DNA from: Thermococcus alcaliphilus
Lineage (GTDB): Archaea > Methanobacteriota_B > Thermococci > Thermococcales > Thermococcaceae
Length of the DNA: 64,000 nucleotides
Reading direction: 5' to 3'
Assembly: GCF_024054535.1 (NCBI RefSeq)
Contig: NZ_JAMXLV010000020.1
Span: forward strand, 62,001-126,000
The notes under the pieces were generated by a model. The model was not told the DNA's origin and ran no database searches. It was given only the letters and a program-made list of their open reading frames with translations. Position 1 is the first letter of the stretch. Each line of letters starts with the position of its first letter. The translations under genes and the position numbers were made by a program. This document shows, piece by piece, positions 21,081 to 30,159 of the stretch.

Positions 21081-22142
21081 TTAAGACTCTATTTCTTGGA
21101 TGGCACTTTCTAATAGGCTTATCGCATCTCTCTCATAAAGATACGCTCTTCTTACTGCATAAACTCTGGGTAAAGGCACATACTGTTTCCAAATCTTTAC
21201 CCTTATGCTCTCAAGATCATCAGTGTGCCAAGCATAGAGCATTTGCTCGGTCGCATTAAGGTGGAGTTCCAATGCCTTTTTTAAAGTTTCATTACTGACC
21301 CCAACTTCTTCGGAGCTTGCATATAGCGCTGCAAACTGATCGTATTTGTTAAAAAAGTACTTGCTCCAGATCTGGATCATCATTATGTAGCTTCTTCTAT
21401 CTGCCTTTCCTTTACCCCCAATGAATTTCAAGTCATCAATGAATGCGAAAGTGTCTACTGCACTATCATATTCGTCAGCTATTTGAAATACCAGAGTTAT
21501 TACTTTTCCTCTATACCTACTTACATCTAGACTCGCTGTGTAGATTGATGTGACTTCATTAATATTTACGGTTGGGTCTGCTGGAGGAGCTGTATAGTTT
21601 TGAATTCCATCTCCCACATAGGGTATATTGCCATTAGGCAAAAGAGCCATATCTTTAGTAGAACCATCGGGTAATATAACATATGCCCTAAAGAAATCCC
21701 TATACTCATCTACATAACTTGGAATCTCGTTTGAACCAAAGAGCCACTTGAAAGACAAGGTTTCGGCATTAGCAGGAACTTTTAGCTTAATGGTTAAAGT
21801 TGCGACGTCATTTATTTCGGTTCCAAATACTGGGTGTCCATTCGGTATTGAGATTCCTCCTTCTGATCCAATGTCCCCATTTACTGCACTGCTTGCGATT
21901 CCAGAACTTAAAATTACGTATGAATCTCCCTCTATTGGGAATCCCAGCTTGTCAATATTGGATATAAAAATCTGACCATCCCCTCCTTCAAAAGTAGCAC
22001 TTACGAGAGTATTCCTAGAATCCTTACTTAGAATGGCAAGAGCTTCTTGTTTTGCATCTCTAGGAGCAGGCAAACTAACTGCAAAACTTCCTAAACTAGC
22101 CAGGAACAAAAACAGAATTCCTAGGGTTATCAACTTTTTCAA
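21081..22142 (-). CDS. Secreted choice-of-anchor L domain-like protein
   Basis: The 353-residue exported protein has a signal peptide KKLITLGILFLFLASLGSFAVSLPA. A beta-rich domain follows, with VLSSGIASSAVNG, WLFGSNEIPSYVDEYRDFFRAYVILPDG and YRGKVITLVFQIADEYDSAVDTFAFIDDL, closely matching the bacterial choice-of-anchor L pattern. A helical C-terminal domain of about 100 residues follows, without an anchor motif, so it is probably released or cell-wall associated. TTG 22142 fits the GGTGTG Shine-Dalgarno better than the GTG inside it. The promoter carries an operator-like repeat. Confidence 0.75.
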   Translation of the reverse strand: MKKLITLGILFLFLASLGSFAVSLPAPRDAKQEALAILSKDSRNTLVSATFEGGDGQIFISNIDKLGFPIEGDSYVILSSGIASSAVNGDIGSEGGISIPNGHPVFGTEINDVATLTIKLKVPANAETLSFKWLFGSNEIPSYVDEYRDFFRAYVILPDGSTKDMALLPNGNIPYVGDGIQNYTAPPADPTVNINEVTSIYTASLDVSRYRGKVITLVFQIADEYDSAVDTFAFIDDLKFIGGKGKADRRSYIMMIQIWSKYFFNKYDQFAALYASSEEVGVSNETLKKALELHLNATEQMLYAWHTDDLESIRVKIWKQYVPLPRVYAVRRAYLYERDAISLLESAIQEIES

Positions 22143-22195
22143 TTCACACACCTTCCATGCTTCTTCAATCTAATTTTAGAAACTGAAAGTATTTA

Positions 22196-22221
22196 GGTAA
22201 TTGGTCATTACCCTTTTTAAA
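22196..22221 (-). promoter_or_regulatory. Promoter with operator-like inverted repeat
   Basis: On the minus strand a TATA box TTTAAAAAG (22221-22213) is followed at once by GGTAAT-N5-ATTACC, a perfect 6-bp inverted repeat (22212-22196). This would cover the region between TATA and the transcription start of the secreted protein gene. That is where archaeal repressors commonly bind. It could also be a chance hairpin. Confidence 0.45.
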
Positions 22222-22265
22222 TTCAACAAAAATCTCCAAAAGAGGATATAATAAAACAAACAATG

Positions 22266-22883
22266 CTATGGAAGTGGCTTTCTCTTCACAGGCCCCTTAG
22301 GATACTCCTCCTCAAAAATCTCCGCTGTAAAACGGTAAACTTCCGTATCTTCATCTAGCCAGCAATCCGGTGGAAGACCTGCTTTCCAGCATGTTTCACT
22401 CAAGAATTCCTCTTCATCCCATCCCCATTCAATAGGAACTTGAGGAAGCAAAAGCCCGCTGTAAATCCCCTTTTTAATGATAAGTCCATCCCTTCCAACC
22501 TTTATCTTTTTAGGTCTTTCATGAGGAGGCCCCTCTACAGGCTCTGGAGGAGTTAGAACACTGACTTCTATCGTTAGATTATCAAGTTCGTCAAGTGTTA
22601 CGGGAGGAAATCGCGGATCATCAACGGCTGCATAAATAGCAGCTTTTATAGTGGCTCTGACTAGAGGATATATTGGATATGGAAAACCTATGCACCCACG
22701 TAATGCCTGCGTAGGGGGAACACCTACCCTATTGAGAGTTACAAAAACCCCCATTTTTTCCCAGAGCTCGGGAGGAGTGTCTTTAGGAGGTTCTATTTCC
22801 TTACCGGACTTCAGGTACTCCTCTATGGCTTTTCTGGCAAGCTTCACTAGAAGTTCTCCCCACTCATCTTTTATCTTATACAT
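22266..22883 (-). CDS. AMMECR1 domain protein
   Basis: The 205-residue protein matches the AMMECR1/TIGR00296 family, whose archaeal member PH0010 has a known structure. The near-invariant LRGCIGFPYP appears as ALRGCIGFPYPIYPLVRATIKAAIYAA. It is followed by DDPRFPPVTLDELDNLTIEVSVLTPPEP and GLLLPQVPIEWGWDEEEFLSETCWKAGLPPDCW. The family is universal, its biochemical role is unknown, and it is often near a MEMO1-like gene, which is not seen here. Confidence 0.92.
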   Translation of the reverse strand: MYKIKDEWGELLVKLARKAIEEYLKSGKEIEPPKDTPPELWEKMGVFVTLNRVGVPPTQALRGCIGFPYPIYPLVRATIKAAIYAAVDDPRFPPVTLDELDNLTIEVSVLTPPEPVEGPPHERPKKIKVGRDGLIIKKGIYSGLLLPQVPIEWGWDEEEFLSETCWKAGLPPDCWLDEDTEVYRFTAEIFEEEYPKGPVKRKPLP

Positions 22884-22979
22884 CTATCTCACCAACACTC
22901 TTTTGTTCGTTGGACAAAATAAGGCTTTCCACCGTTAAGCTTAAAAAATCGTCGATTCTAATTTAGCCAGGTGTCGAAA

Positions 22980-23291
22980 GTGGGGGTAATTATTGAATTT
23001 GTCATTGTTCCGTTGGGAGAACTAAGCTTAAGCAAATATATCGCTCATGTAGTAAAGCTTTTAGAGGAGAAGGGGGTAAAATATCAATTGACTCCTATGG
23101 GCACAATCATTGAAGTCCCAACTCTCAGAGAGGGCCTAAAGATAGTTGAAGAGGCTCATGAGGCGATGTTTGTACTAGGTGCAAAGAGAGTTTCAACAAC
23201 GATAAGAATTGATGACAGAAGGGACAAGGATAGAAAAATGGAGGATAAGGTAAAATCAGTTTTTGAGAAAGTCCGGGGGGATAAAGATTAA
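22980..23291 (+). CDS. MTH1187 family thiamine-binding-like protein
   Basis: A protein of about 103 residues with the MTH1187/YkoF-like ferredoxin-type fold: [39 protein letters not shown] and [26 protein letters not shown]. Members are tetrameric and some bind thiamine or its precursor. CCAGGTG precedes GTG 22980 by about 7 bases; GTG 22971 lies in that Shine-Dalgarno. The gene overlaps the DUF373 gene by 29 bases and is the first of a three-gene overlapping operon. Confidence 0.88.
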   Translation: MGVIIEFVIVPLGELSLSKYIAHVVKLLEEKGVKYQLTPMGTIIEVPTLREGLKIVEEAHEAMFVLGAKRVSTTIRIDDRRDKDRKMEDKVKSVFEKVRGDKD

Positions 23292-24426
23292 AGTATTGGT
23301 GCTTGCCATCGATAGAGATGATGATTTTGGAAAAAAAGCTGGGGTTAGGGGACCTGTTATTGGAAGGGATGCATGCATAGATGCCGCTCTGAAACTTAGC
23401 CTTGCCGACCCTGAAGACAGCGATGCCAACGTTTTATATGCTGCAGTAAAGCTCTACGACGAGCTTAAAGAAAGGGGAGAATTTGAAGGGGTTGAAGTAG
23501 CACTCATTACAGGGCATCCAGATGTAGGTGTTAAGAGCGATCTGGAACTACAAAAACAGTTAGAAGAGGTTCTTAAGCGTTTTCCCGCTGATGGAGTTAT
23601 ACCAGTGACAGATGGAGCAGAAGATGAGCAAATATTCCCCATAATAACTTCAAGAATTCCTATCATAAGCACTCGCAGGGTTGTAGTAAAACAAAGCGAA
23701 AGCATTGAGACAACGTATTACATTCTGTATCGCTATCTAAAAGAAATCTTAAGTGATCCTGAAGCAGCAAAAATCTTCTTTGGGCTCCCTGGAATGATAT
23801 TACTCATTTATGGCGTTGCCCGGTTGCTTTCTATAAAATATCAACAGAGTGTTGCAATAATTTCCTCAACCGTTACCGGGTTAATACTCTTTCTCATAGG
23901 AGGATACTTCTTCGCAAAGGCTTTCCGAATAAGGGAAGTTTTAGGGCACTTCCTAACCAAGGGATTTATACAGTTTGTTTCTGCTGTTGCAGCAATATTC
24001 GTTCTCTTCGCTGGAGCAGTGAACGCTTATCTTAACTTAGAAAGCATTGCACTCCAATTAACCGGGAGGTATCCTGGGACGGAGCTCTTAGGAGTAGTTA
24101 TTTTTCTAAATGCCATAAACACCCCATTTATCGTTGCACTGGGCGTTTTAATGATAGGCAAGATCGTTCATTCTTACCTGAGAAAGGATTACCATATATG
24201 GTATTACATAAGCGGCATTTTGCTGTTGCCGGCATTGTGGATAACAATTGATGTTACTACACTCTATGCCCTCTCAATAGTATCCTTCTATTCCATCGAA
24301 TTCCTGAAGAAAGGGCTCATAGCAATTGCCGATATAGCCCTTGCAACCCTTGTTGGAATGTATCTAAGGGATAAAGTAAGAGGATGGGAGAAAGTTGAAA
24401 CTGAAAGAAGCACTCCGGGAGTATGA
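23263..24426 (+). CDS. DUF373 family membrane protein
   Basis: The 387-residue protein has a cytoplasmic N-terminal Rossmann-like domain, [45 protein letters not shown], typical of archaeal DUF373. About seven hydrophobic spans follow from residue 170 onward ([33 protein letters not shown]-like and others). The most upstream start is TTG 23263; the true start may be several codons later, close to KIKVLV. The function is unknown. The genes on both sides overlap it, so the three proteins are probably made together. Confidence 0.8.
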   Translation: MRKSGGIKIKVLVLAIDRDDDFGKKAGVRGPVIGRDACIDAALKLSLADPEDSDANVLYAAVKLYDELKERGEFEGVEVALITGHPDVGVKSDLELQKQLEEVLKRFPADGVIPVTDGAEDEQIFPIITSRIPIISTRRVVVKQSESIETTYYILYRYLKEILSDPEAAKIFFGLPGMILLIYGVARLLSIKYQQSVAIISSTVTGLILFLIGGYFFAKAFRIREVLGHFLTKGFIQFVSAVAAIFVLFAGAVNAYLNLESIALQLTGRYPGTELLGVVIFLNAINTPFIVALGVLMIGKIVHSYLRKDYHIWYYISGILLLPALWITIDVTTLYALSIVSFYSIEFLKKGLIAIADIALATLVGMYLRDKVRGWEKVETERSTPGV

Positions 24427-25459
24427 AAAAATAAAAGAAGATGTCAAAAAACAAAGACAAAAAATAGCGGAAAAATACACAAAGACCTCTAAGGAGATTG
24501 TCTCAAAAATTCTCAAAAATCTAGAGAAACTTGAGCAGAAAGAGTTGCCCAAAAAGATTGACCCCCAATTAGCAAGAATTGTAGAGGTTGAGAAGGAGAG
24601 ATACATAACTGCGCTTCGAAATATGGTGAAAAAGATAGAAAACATTGAAGATGTCAAAAAGATACTGCCAGAAATCTCCAAGTTTCATGTTGCCCATGGG
24701 CGTCATTTACTCCTGATCTTTGAGAAGGAAGTGTATGAAATAAACGCCCTTTTAAAGTCCCTATCTAAGGAGTATTCCACATACCTTGAAGAGATAAATA
24801 AAGTTGGTATTGAAAACGTGAAGGCTAAAGAGCTACTAAAAGAATTGGAAGATCTTAAAAGCCATATAAAAGATGAGGAACGTTCAAAAGAAAATCTCAT
24901 GACGCAGTTAAAAAGGCTTCAGGAACAGATTGAGGAGCTCGAAAATAAGCCAGAGTTTAAAGCCCTTAAAGAATCAGAAGAAAAGCTCAAAAGAGAAATA
25001 TCGCAAAAGGAAATAAAGATCCGTTCTAAGGTTTCCAAGCTTCAAAAACCAATAAAAAGAATGAGAATGCCAGATGCGACTGCGAGAGAATTTTTAGAGA
25101 ACTCTGCCTATGCCATTCATCATCCAGAAGAGTTTCTGAAGCTGCTCGATAAAATTAAAGACAATCTTGACAAAAAGTATAGGAAAACTGCAGAATGGGC
25201 TAAGACAAATTTGGTAAAGGAGTCTCAAGAACTGGCTGTGATGAAAGAAAGATTAACAAAAATCGAAGAGAAACTCTCAACTTTCATAGGTGAAGAAGAA
25301 GCCAAAAAACGGGAAATTGAGGAGCTAAAGAAAAAAATCCAAGAAAAGGAAGAAAAAATAAGATCGTTCAAGAAGCAGATACATGAGCTAGAGGAAGAGC
25401 TTAGAAAAAGCATTTCAAAACTTGAACGCATCTTGGGAGAAAAAATCGAGAGGAGTTAA
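24395..25459 (+). CDS. Long coiled-coil protein
   Basis: The 354-residue protein is almost entirely helical. Heptad-rich stretches occur at residues 1-60, 130-220 and 270-354 (for example KKREIEELKKKIQEKEEKIRSFKKQIHELEEELR). A shorter ordered stretch, MRMPDATAREFLENSAYAIHHPEEFLKLLDKIKDN, lies near residue 225. TTG 24395 starts inside the DUF373 gene with a 32-base overlap. The operon link to a DUF373 membrane protein suggests a membrane-associated scaffold, which is inference only. Confidence 0.75.
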   Translation: MKLKEALREYEKIKEDVKKQRQKIAEKYTKTSKEIVSKILKNLEKLEQKELPKKIDPQLARIVEVEKERYITALRNMVKKIENIEDVKKILPEISKFHVAHGRHLLLIFEKEVYEINALLKSLSKEYSTYLEEINKVGIENVKAKELLKELEDLKSHIKDEERSKENLMTQLKRLQEQIEELENKPEFKALKESEEKLKREISQKEIKIRSKVSKLQKPIKRMRMPDATAREFLENSAYAIHHPEEFLKLLDKIKDNLDKKYRKTAEWAKTNLVKESQELAVMKERLTKIEEKLSTFIGEEEAKKREIEELKKKIQEKEEKIRSFKKQIHELEEELRKSISKLERILGEKIERS

Positions 25460-25501
25460 AGTTTTTATATTTTTAGGATTACCTAATTCTGGGTGGTGAA
25501 A

Positions 25502-26347
25502 ATGATAAAGATTGACAGGCTGAGATTCGGAACAGCCGGAATACCTCTTTCAACACCAAAGCCCTCAACGATCTCTGGCATAGAACAGGTTAGAAAGCTT
25601 GGCTTAGATGCAATGGAGCTTGAGTTTGTGAGGGGAGTTAATATAAAACCCGAAATGGCCAAAAAAATAAAATATGTTGCACAAAAGAACGATGTTCTTC
25701 TCACGGCACATGCGCCTTATTACATAAACCTAAACGCAACAGAGAAAGCGAAAGTGGAAGCAAGCAAAAGGAGGATAATCCAGAGTGCCGAGCGTTTGCA
25801 CGAGGCTGGAGGCTGGAGCGTAGTGTTTCACGCAGGCTACTATTTAAAACAAGACCCTTCAAAGGTCTATGAGAAAATTAAGAATGAAATAAAGGACATT
25901 GTGAAAGTCCTGCAGGACAAAGGAATAGACGTGTGGATAAGGCCAGAGCTGACTGGAAAGCCAACCCAGTTTGGAAACCTTAAGGAGCTAATAAAGCTAA
26001 GCCAAGATGTTGAACAAGTTTTACCGGCTATAGATTTCGCCCACTGTCATGCTAGAAACAAAGGAAAGTACAACAGTGCTGAAGAGTGGAGGGAGATGCT
26101 GTCACTCATCGAGAAGGAACTTGGAAGAGAGGCTTTAGATAACATGCATATCCACATAAGCGGAATAAACTACTCCGAAAAGGGCGAAAAGAATCATCTG
26201 AATCTGCAAGAAAGTGACATGAAGTGGGAGGATTTGCTAAGGGTTTTGAAAGAGTTCAGGGTTAAAGGAGTCGTTATAAGCGAGAGCCCCAACATAGAGG
26301 GCGATGCTCTGTTAATGAAGAAAAAATATGAGGAAATCAGAGTTTAG
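25502..26347 (+). CDS. nfo: Endonuclease IV-like AP endonuclease
   Basis: The 281-residue TIM barrel of the xylose-isomerase-like/endonuclease IV type cuts DNA at abasic sites. Metal ligands typical of the family are visible: LTAHAPYYINL (His), VVFHAGYY (His), IRPELTG (Glu), AIDFAHCHAR (Asp, His), NMHIHISGI (His) and VISESPN (Glu). ATG 25502 follows GGTGGTG; a TATA box TTTTTATATTTT lies at about 25461-25472. The end overlaps the convergent aminotransferase-like gene by 11 bases. Confidence 0.92.
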   Translation: MIKIDRLRFGTAGIPLSTPKPSTISGIEQVRKLGLDAMELEFVRGVNIKPEMAKKIKYVAQKNDVLLTAHAPYYINLNATEKAKVEASKRRIIQSAERLHEAGGWSVVFHAGYYLKQDPSKVYEKIKNEIKDIVKVLQDKGIDVWIRPELTGKPTQFGNLKELIKLSQDVEQVLPAIDFAHCHARNKGKYNSAEEWREMLSLIEKELGREALDNMHIHISGINYSEKGEKNHLNLQESDMKWEDLLRVLKEFRVKGVVISESPNIEGDALLMKKKYEEIRV

Positions 26348-27533
26348 AAAGATAATCCACGAGGAAATTCAAAAATATCTCAACATCCTCCATTTCGTTG
26401 TACAAGTGAGGAGAAACCCGTATACCGTAATGACCCAACGCTCCCCTGTGACTGACCTTTATCTCTTCAGCGATCATCTGTTGGTAAATTTCTTCTTCTT
26501 TCTCATAGCTCAAGCCTGTTTTTATTGTAACTATTGCCGAGTTTTCCCAGTTTTCGTTACCAATAACCTCTAACCCCAAGCTCAGAGCTTCATCTCTAAT
26601 CTTTCCTGCGAGCTTGGTGTTGTGCTTCTCAATTTTCTCTATGTTTAGAGCGTTTATCAACTCAAGGGCTCCCCAGAGAGCTGTTGCCATAAGGTAAGGC
26701 GGGCCACCACCAAAGTCAAGCTTTCTCGCATCGTTTTTAAGCTCGAATTCTCCCCAAGGATTCTTTTCAGGCATTCCCCACCACGATGACCACTCTCCCA
26801 TAGGAGGCTTCATATTCAACAGTCCGGGCAGTGGCGAGGCTTCTTCGATAAGCTCATTGGAGATATACATAATCCCTGAACCAATAGAGGGGTTAAGTAA
26901 CCACTTCTCACCCCCAGCAGCAAAGGCATCAACTCCTTCTCTTTCTGGATATAATACCAAACCACCAGCATGCTGAACAGCATCCGCTATGAGCCATGCC
27001 CCATGCTCGTGGGCAATTTTGGATATTTCCTTTAGGTTCATCCTTTGGCCCGAGATCCACTGGACACTGCTCCCGATTACTGCAAAGGTGTTATCATCTA
27101 CAGCTTTCTCAGCATCTTCAATGAAGTACCAGCCACCTCTGTTTTTGACGATCCTGAGCTCCAGACGGTGCTTTTTTGCATAGCTTTTAAGAAGACAGGC
27201 GAGTGAGGGAAACTCTATATCAAAGGAAACAATATTCATACCCTTTCTCGGCTCCAGCGATGAGAGTAATCTTTTCAGCCCCTCTGTTGTCTGGATTGTT
27301 AGGGTTAGATTCTCTTTGCTGGTATGAAAAAGCTTTGCTCCCTCTTCGAGGACTTTTTCCATGATTTCTCTGTCTAAAAAGTCCACTGAGTCAGCTCCTT
27401 CCTTGAAATCTGCCAGATAAGACGAAAAATCCATAATTCTTTTGAGAGCAGTTAAAGGCAAAAATCCAGCACTTGCCGTGTTCAAATAAGCTTTAAAATT
27501 CTTTAATCCGGGAAAAAGATGTTTAATGCTCAT
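26337..27533 (-). CDS. Class V aminotransferase / cysteine desulfurase-like PLP enzyme
   Basis: The 398-residue fold-type I PLP enzyme resembles SufS, isopenicillin epimerase or selenocysteine lyase. Visible features are AYLNTASAGFLPL at the N terminus, WISGQRMNLKEISKIAHEHGAWLIADAVQHAGG (PLP aspartate) and AFAAGGEKWLLNPSIGSGIMYI (PLP lysine). The usual catalytic cysteine loop of SufS is not obvious, so a desulfurase role is uncertain. A GGTGGAAGC Shine-Dalgarno precedes ATG 27533, 9 bases after the upstream peptidase gene. Confidence 0.85.
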   Translation of the reverse strand: MSIKHLFPGLKNFKAYLNTASAGFLPLTALKRIMDFSSYLADFKEGADSVDFLDREIMEKVLEEGAKLFHTSKENLTLTIQTTEGLKRLLSSLEPRKGMNIVSFDIEFPSLACLLKSYAKKHRLELRIVKNRGGWYFIEDAEKAVDDNTFAVIGSSVQWISGQRMNLKEISKIAHEHGAWLIADAVQHAGGLVLYPEREGVDAFAAGGEKWLLNPSIGSGIMYISNELIEEASPLPGLLNMKPPMGEWSSWWGMPEKNPWGEFELKNDARKLDFGGGPPYLMATALWGALELINALNIEKIEKHNTKLAGKIRDEALSLGLEVIGNENWENSAIVTIKTGLSYEKEEEIYQQMIAEEIKVSHRGALGHYGIRVSPHLYNEMEDVEIFLNFLVDYLSKL

Positions 27534-27542
27534 GCTTCCACC

Positions 27543-28631
27543 TCAGCTTTTTTCTAACCTTCCATACTTTTCCATTATTTTTATGAGCTCTTCTTTGGGA
27601 AGAGCGTAGCGGATGTGATTGTCTCTTCCGCTCATGGTCTTTGCATGGAGAAGGGAGTTAATTATCGCCTCCTCAACAGCCTCAGCTGTAGCTTTAAAGA
27701 GGGGTGACAGGATGCTATCAGGGAGTGCTTTTATGCTTAGCGGATCGTTTTGGTAGTGTTTTACTCTCTGAGCAGTCGAAAAGGCAAAAACTATATCTCC
27801 GCTTCCATTATATGCATAACCCCCGGTTCTTGCTAACCCTACGGTTCCCCTCTTAGCGACCCTGTACAGCTGTCTTGAAGTAAGAGGAGAATCTGTTGCA
27901 ACAATCATTATTATGCTTCCCTTTCCTTCTCCCCCTTTTCCAGGCCAGTTCTTCAGCTCCAGCCCTACGGGAACTCCAGCTATCGTTAAATCCTCCCTTT
28001 TACCAAAATTGCTCAAAACCAAAGCTCCAACGGTGTACTTTCTGCCCTCAATATGCACAACCCTAGAAGAAGAGCCAATACCTCCCTTAAACTCGAAGGC
28101 ACTCATCCCAGTTCCAGCGCCAACGGCACCTTCTTCAAAGTCTTCTTTTGCATTTTCAATTGCTTCAAATATGTGCTCTCTTTTGACGTGCTTACCTCTG
28201 ATGTCATTTAGGTAGGAGTCGTTGCATTCCATGACCACTGGATTAACTGAACCTGTACTCACTCCTATGTCCTCATTTTGCTCAAGCATGTAATCTATAA
28301 GGGCATCAGCAACAGTGCCGATGCTTAGAGTGTTGGTTAGTATTATCGGCGTCTCAAGGGTTCCCAGTTCTTGCACTTGAGCTAAGCCAACTGGTTTGGC
28401 GTAACCGTTCATAACGAAAGCACTTGCCAGAAGCTTTTCCTTATAGATGTTTCCATTATGAGGGATTATCGCTGTCACTCCCGTTCTTACAGGACCTTTA
28501 CCTGGGATAAGTTTTCCTTCGCCTCGGATTAGCGTGACGTGACCAACTTTGACGCCTTTAACATCGCTCATTGAGTTTTTCTTTCCATGTTCAAAAACTC
28601 CAATCTTGATGCCAAGTTCAGGGGCTTTCAT
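27543..28631 (-). CDS. S58/DmpA family aminopeptidase
   Basis: The 362-residue protein of the P1/DmpA (S58) family self-cleaves to an active N-terminal nucleophile hydrolase. Family marks are MSDVKGVKVGHVTLIRGEGK, PVRTGVTAIIPHNGN, GAGTGMSAFEFKGGIGSSSR (cleavage and nucleophile region) and GDIVFAFSTA. It probably releases N-terminal amino acids from peptides, in line with the peptidolytic lifestyle. ATG 28631 follows GGTGGTTT. An open extension of 52 codons upstream overlaps the divergent gene and is not used. It is operonic with the downstream PLP enzyme. Confidence 0.9.
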   Translation of the reverse strand: MKAPELGIKIGVFEHGKKNSMSDVKGVKVGHVTLIRGEGKLIPGKGPVRTGVTAIIPHNGNIYKEKLLASAFVMNGYAKPVGLAQVQELGTLETPIILTNTLSIGTVADALIDYMLEQNEDIGVSTGSVNPVVMECNDSYLNDIRGKHVKREHIFEAIENAKEDFEEGAVGAGTGMSAFEFKGGIGSSSRVVHIEGRKYTVGALVLSNFGKREDLTIAGVPVGLELKNWPGKGGEGKGSIIMIVATDSPLTSRQLYRVAKRGTVGLARTGGYAYNGSGDIVFAFSTAQRVKHYQNDPLSIKALPDSILSPLFKATAEAVEEAIINSLLHAKTMSGRDNHIRYALPKEELIKIMEKYGRLEKS

Positions 28632-28719
28632 ACAAACCACCAATAAGAATACGCCCGAAAAATAAAAGCTCTTCCGCAATGGATAAATACTCCAACACCA
28701 AGTTTCTTCGGTGACTAAA

Positions 28720-29250
28720 ATGGTTGACTGGAAAGAGAAACTCGGCTTGGTACACATATACACAGGAAACGGAAAAGGAAAAACCACAGCTGCCTTGGGC
28801 TTAGCATTAAGAATGCTTGGAAACGGAGGAAAAGTGATTATGATACAGTTTTTGAAATCAGCTAATGTCTATGGCGAACAGAGAAAAGCCAAAGAATGCG
28901 GGGTTGTTGTTGAATCCTATGGTTTACCAAAGTTCGTTCACGGAAAACCTGAGCCAGAAGAGATTGAAGCTGCAAAAAAAGCATTAGAAAGAGCTAAGGA
29001 AGTTGTTAAAAGTGGCAAATGGGATCTCGTAATTCTAGACGAAATATGCGTAGCTTTGGGATTTGAGATGATAAAAATCGAAGAGGTTAAAGAGCTCATA
29101 AAAGAAAAAGCTCCAAATACTGAACTTGTTCTAACAGGCAGATATTGTCCGGAAGAGCTTTATGAATTAGCAGACTATGTAACGGAAATGAGGGAAATAA
29201 AACATCCCTATACCAAGGGAGTAGTTGCCAGAAAGGGTGTAGAGTACTAA
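28720..29250 (+). CDS. Corrinoid adenosyltransferase, CobA/BtuR type
   Basis: The 176-residue ATP:cob(I)alamin adenosyltransferase is of the CobO/CobA/BtuR kind, adding the upper adenosyl ligand to corrinoids. The modified P-loop YTGNGKGKTTAALGLALRMLG is diagnostic, with VIMIQFLKS, WDLVILDEICVAL (Walker B) and LVLTGRYCPEELYELADYVTEM. ATG 28720 follows CGGTGA; GTG 28711 is within that Shine-Dalgarno. A TATA box GGATAAATACTC lies at 28681-28692. Confidence 0.93.
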   Translation: MVDWKEKLGLVHIYTGNGKGKTTAALGLALRMLGNGGKVIMIQFLKSANVYGEQRKAKECGVVVESYGLPKFVHGKPEPEEIEAAKKALERAKEVVKSGKWDLVILDEICVALGFEMIKIEEVKELIKEKAPNTELVLTGRYCPEELYELADYVTEMREIKHPYTKGVVARKGVEY

Positions 29251-29339
29251 AAGAACCGAAAAGGTTTTAATAACCAATGTGCAATATATGGTGGGAAAAT
29301 TTTAGTTACGAATTCTTACTTAAATTGGAGGTGATGGAA

Positions 29340-29594
29340 ATGAGCGAGGAAAGGATCCAACAGATTATCCAAGTTCTGAAAGAGCAGGTTGTTCAAGATA
29401 CAATCGTCCCAAGAAATATTAGGAGGGCTGCTGAACAAGCCATTGAAGCCCTAATGGATACCAGCAAAGATCCAACTGTGAGAGCCGCGGATGCTATCGC
29501 TATTCTTGAGGAGATTAGCGAGGATCCAAACATGCCAATGCACACGAGAACTATAATCTGGGAAGTATTGGGCGCTTTGGAGCAGATTAAATGA
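29340..29594 (+). CDS. UPF0147 family protein
   Basis: The 84-residue all-helical protein matches UPF0147, a small family common in archaea: PRNIRRAAEQAIEALMDTSKDPTVRAADAIAILEEISEDPNMPMHTRTIIWEVLGALE. Its function is unknown. GGAGGTG (29327-29333) is spaced best for ATG 29340; ATG 29334 is two codons earlier. It overlaps the convergent aldolase gene by 8 bases. Confidence 0.9.
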   Translation: MSEERIQQIIQVLKEQVVQDTIVPRNIRRAAEQAIEALMDTSKDPTVRAADAIAILEEISEDPNMPMHTRTIIWEVLGALEQIK

Positions 29595-30159
29595 TTTGCT
29601 TGCCTTTTTCTTTTAGATACCATAGCTTTGCACTTTCTTCTACCAATTCCGCTTTGTAATAAGCTTCCCTTAAGCTTTTTCCGACGGTTACTATTCCATG
29701 ATTCTGTAAAATAACTGCATCATGATATTCTAGATACTTTGCAGTCTCTTTAGCCAATTCCCAGCTCCCAGCTGGTTTGAACTCAGCTATGGGAATCTTT
29801 TTTAGATATATCTCAGCCTCGGGTGTTATTATGGGGAGTTCTTCACTAAGCAACGTAGATGCAACTATCGAATAAGGGGGATGGAGATGAACTATAGCTC
29901 TTATATCCCCTCTCCGCTTGTAGCTTTCAACATGAAGCTTCCATTCTGAAGAAGGCCTTACTAAGCTTAGAACGTTCCCATCAAGGTCAATTACGGATAT
30001 TTGCTCTTGCGTAAGTTCATCCATAACAGACCCAGTTGCCTTTATGAAAACTTTTCCGTTAAAAAGAACACTTAAATTGCCTCCAAATGCTGCGGTTAGC
30101 CCTCTTTCGTGAGCTAGTCTAGAGTACCTAACAAGCATCTCCTTAACAATTCTACTCAT
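29587..30159 (-). CDS. Class II aldolase / fuculose-phosphate aldolase-like
   Basis: The 190-residue class II aldolase/adducin domain protein has zinc-binding histidines in AIVHLHPPYSIVAS and ILQNHGIVTVGKSLREAY and a conserved AAFGGNLSV loop. Sugar-phosphate cleavage or methylthioribulose-phosphate dehydration are both known in the family; L-fuculose-1-phosphate-type aldolase is the common label. ATG 30159 overlaps the stop of the upstream zinc-ribbon gene by 4 bases, so the two are translationally coupled. Confidence 0.88.
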   Translation of the reverse strand: MSRIVKEMLVRYSRLAHERGLTAAFGGNLSVLFNGKVFIKATGSVMDELTQEQISVIDLDGNVLSLVRPSSEWKLHVESYKRRGDIRAIVHLHPPYSIVASTLLSEELPIITPEAEIYLKKIPIAEFKPAGSWELAKETAKYLEYHDAVILQNHGIVTVGKSLREAYYKAELVEESAKLWYLKEKGKQII

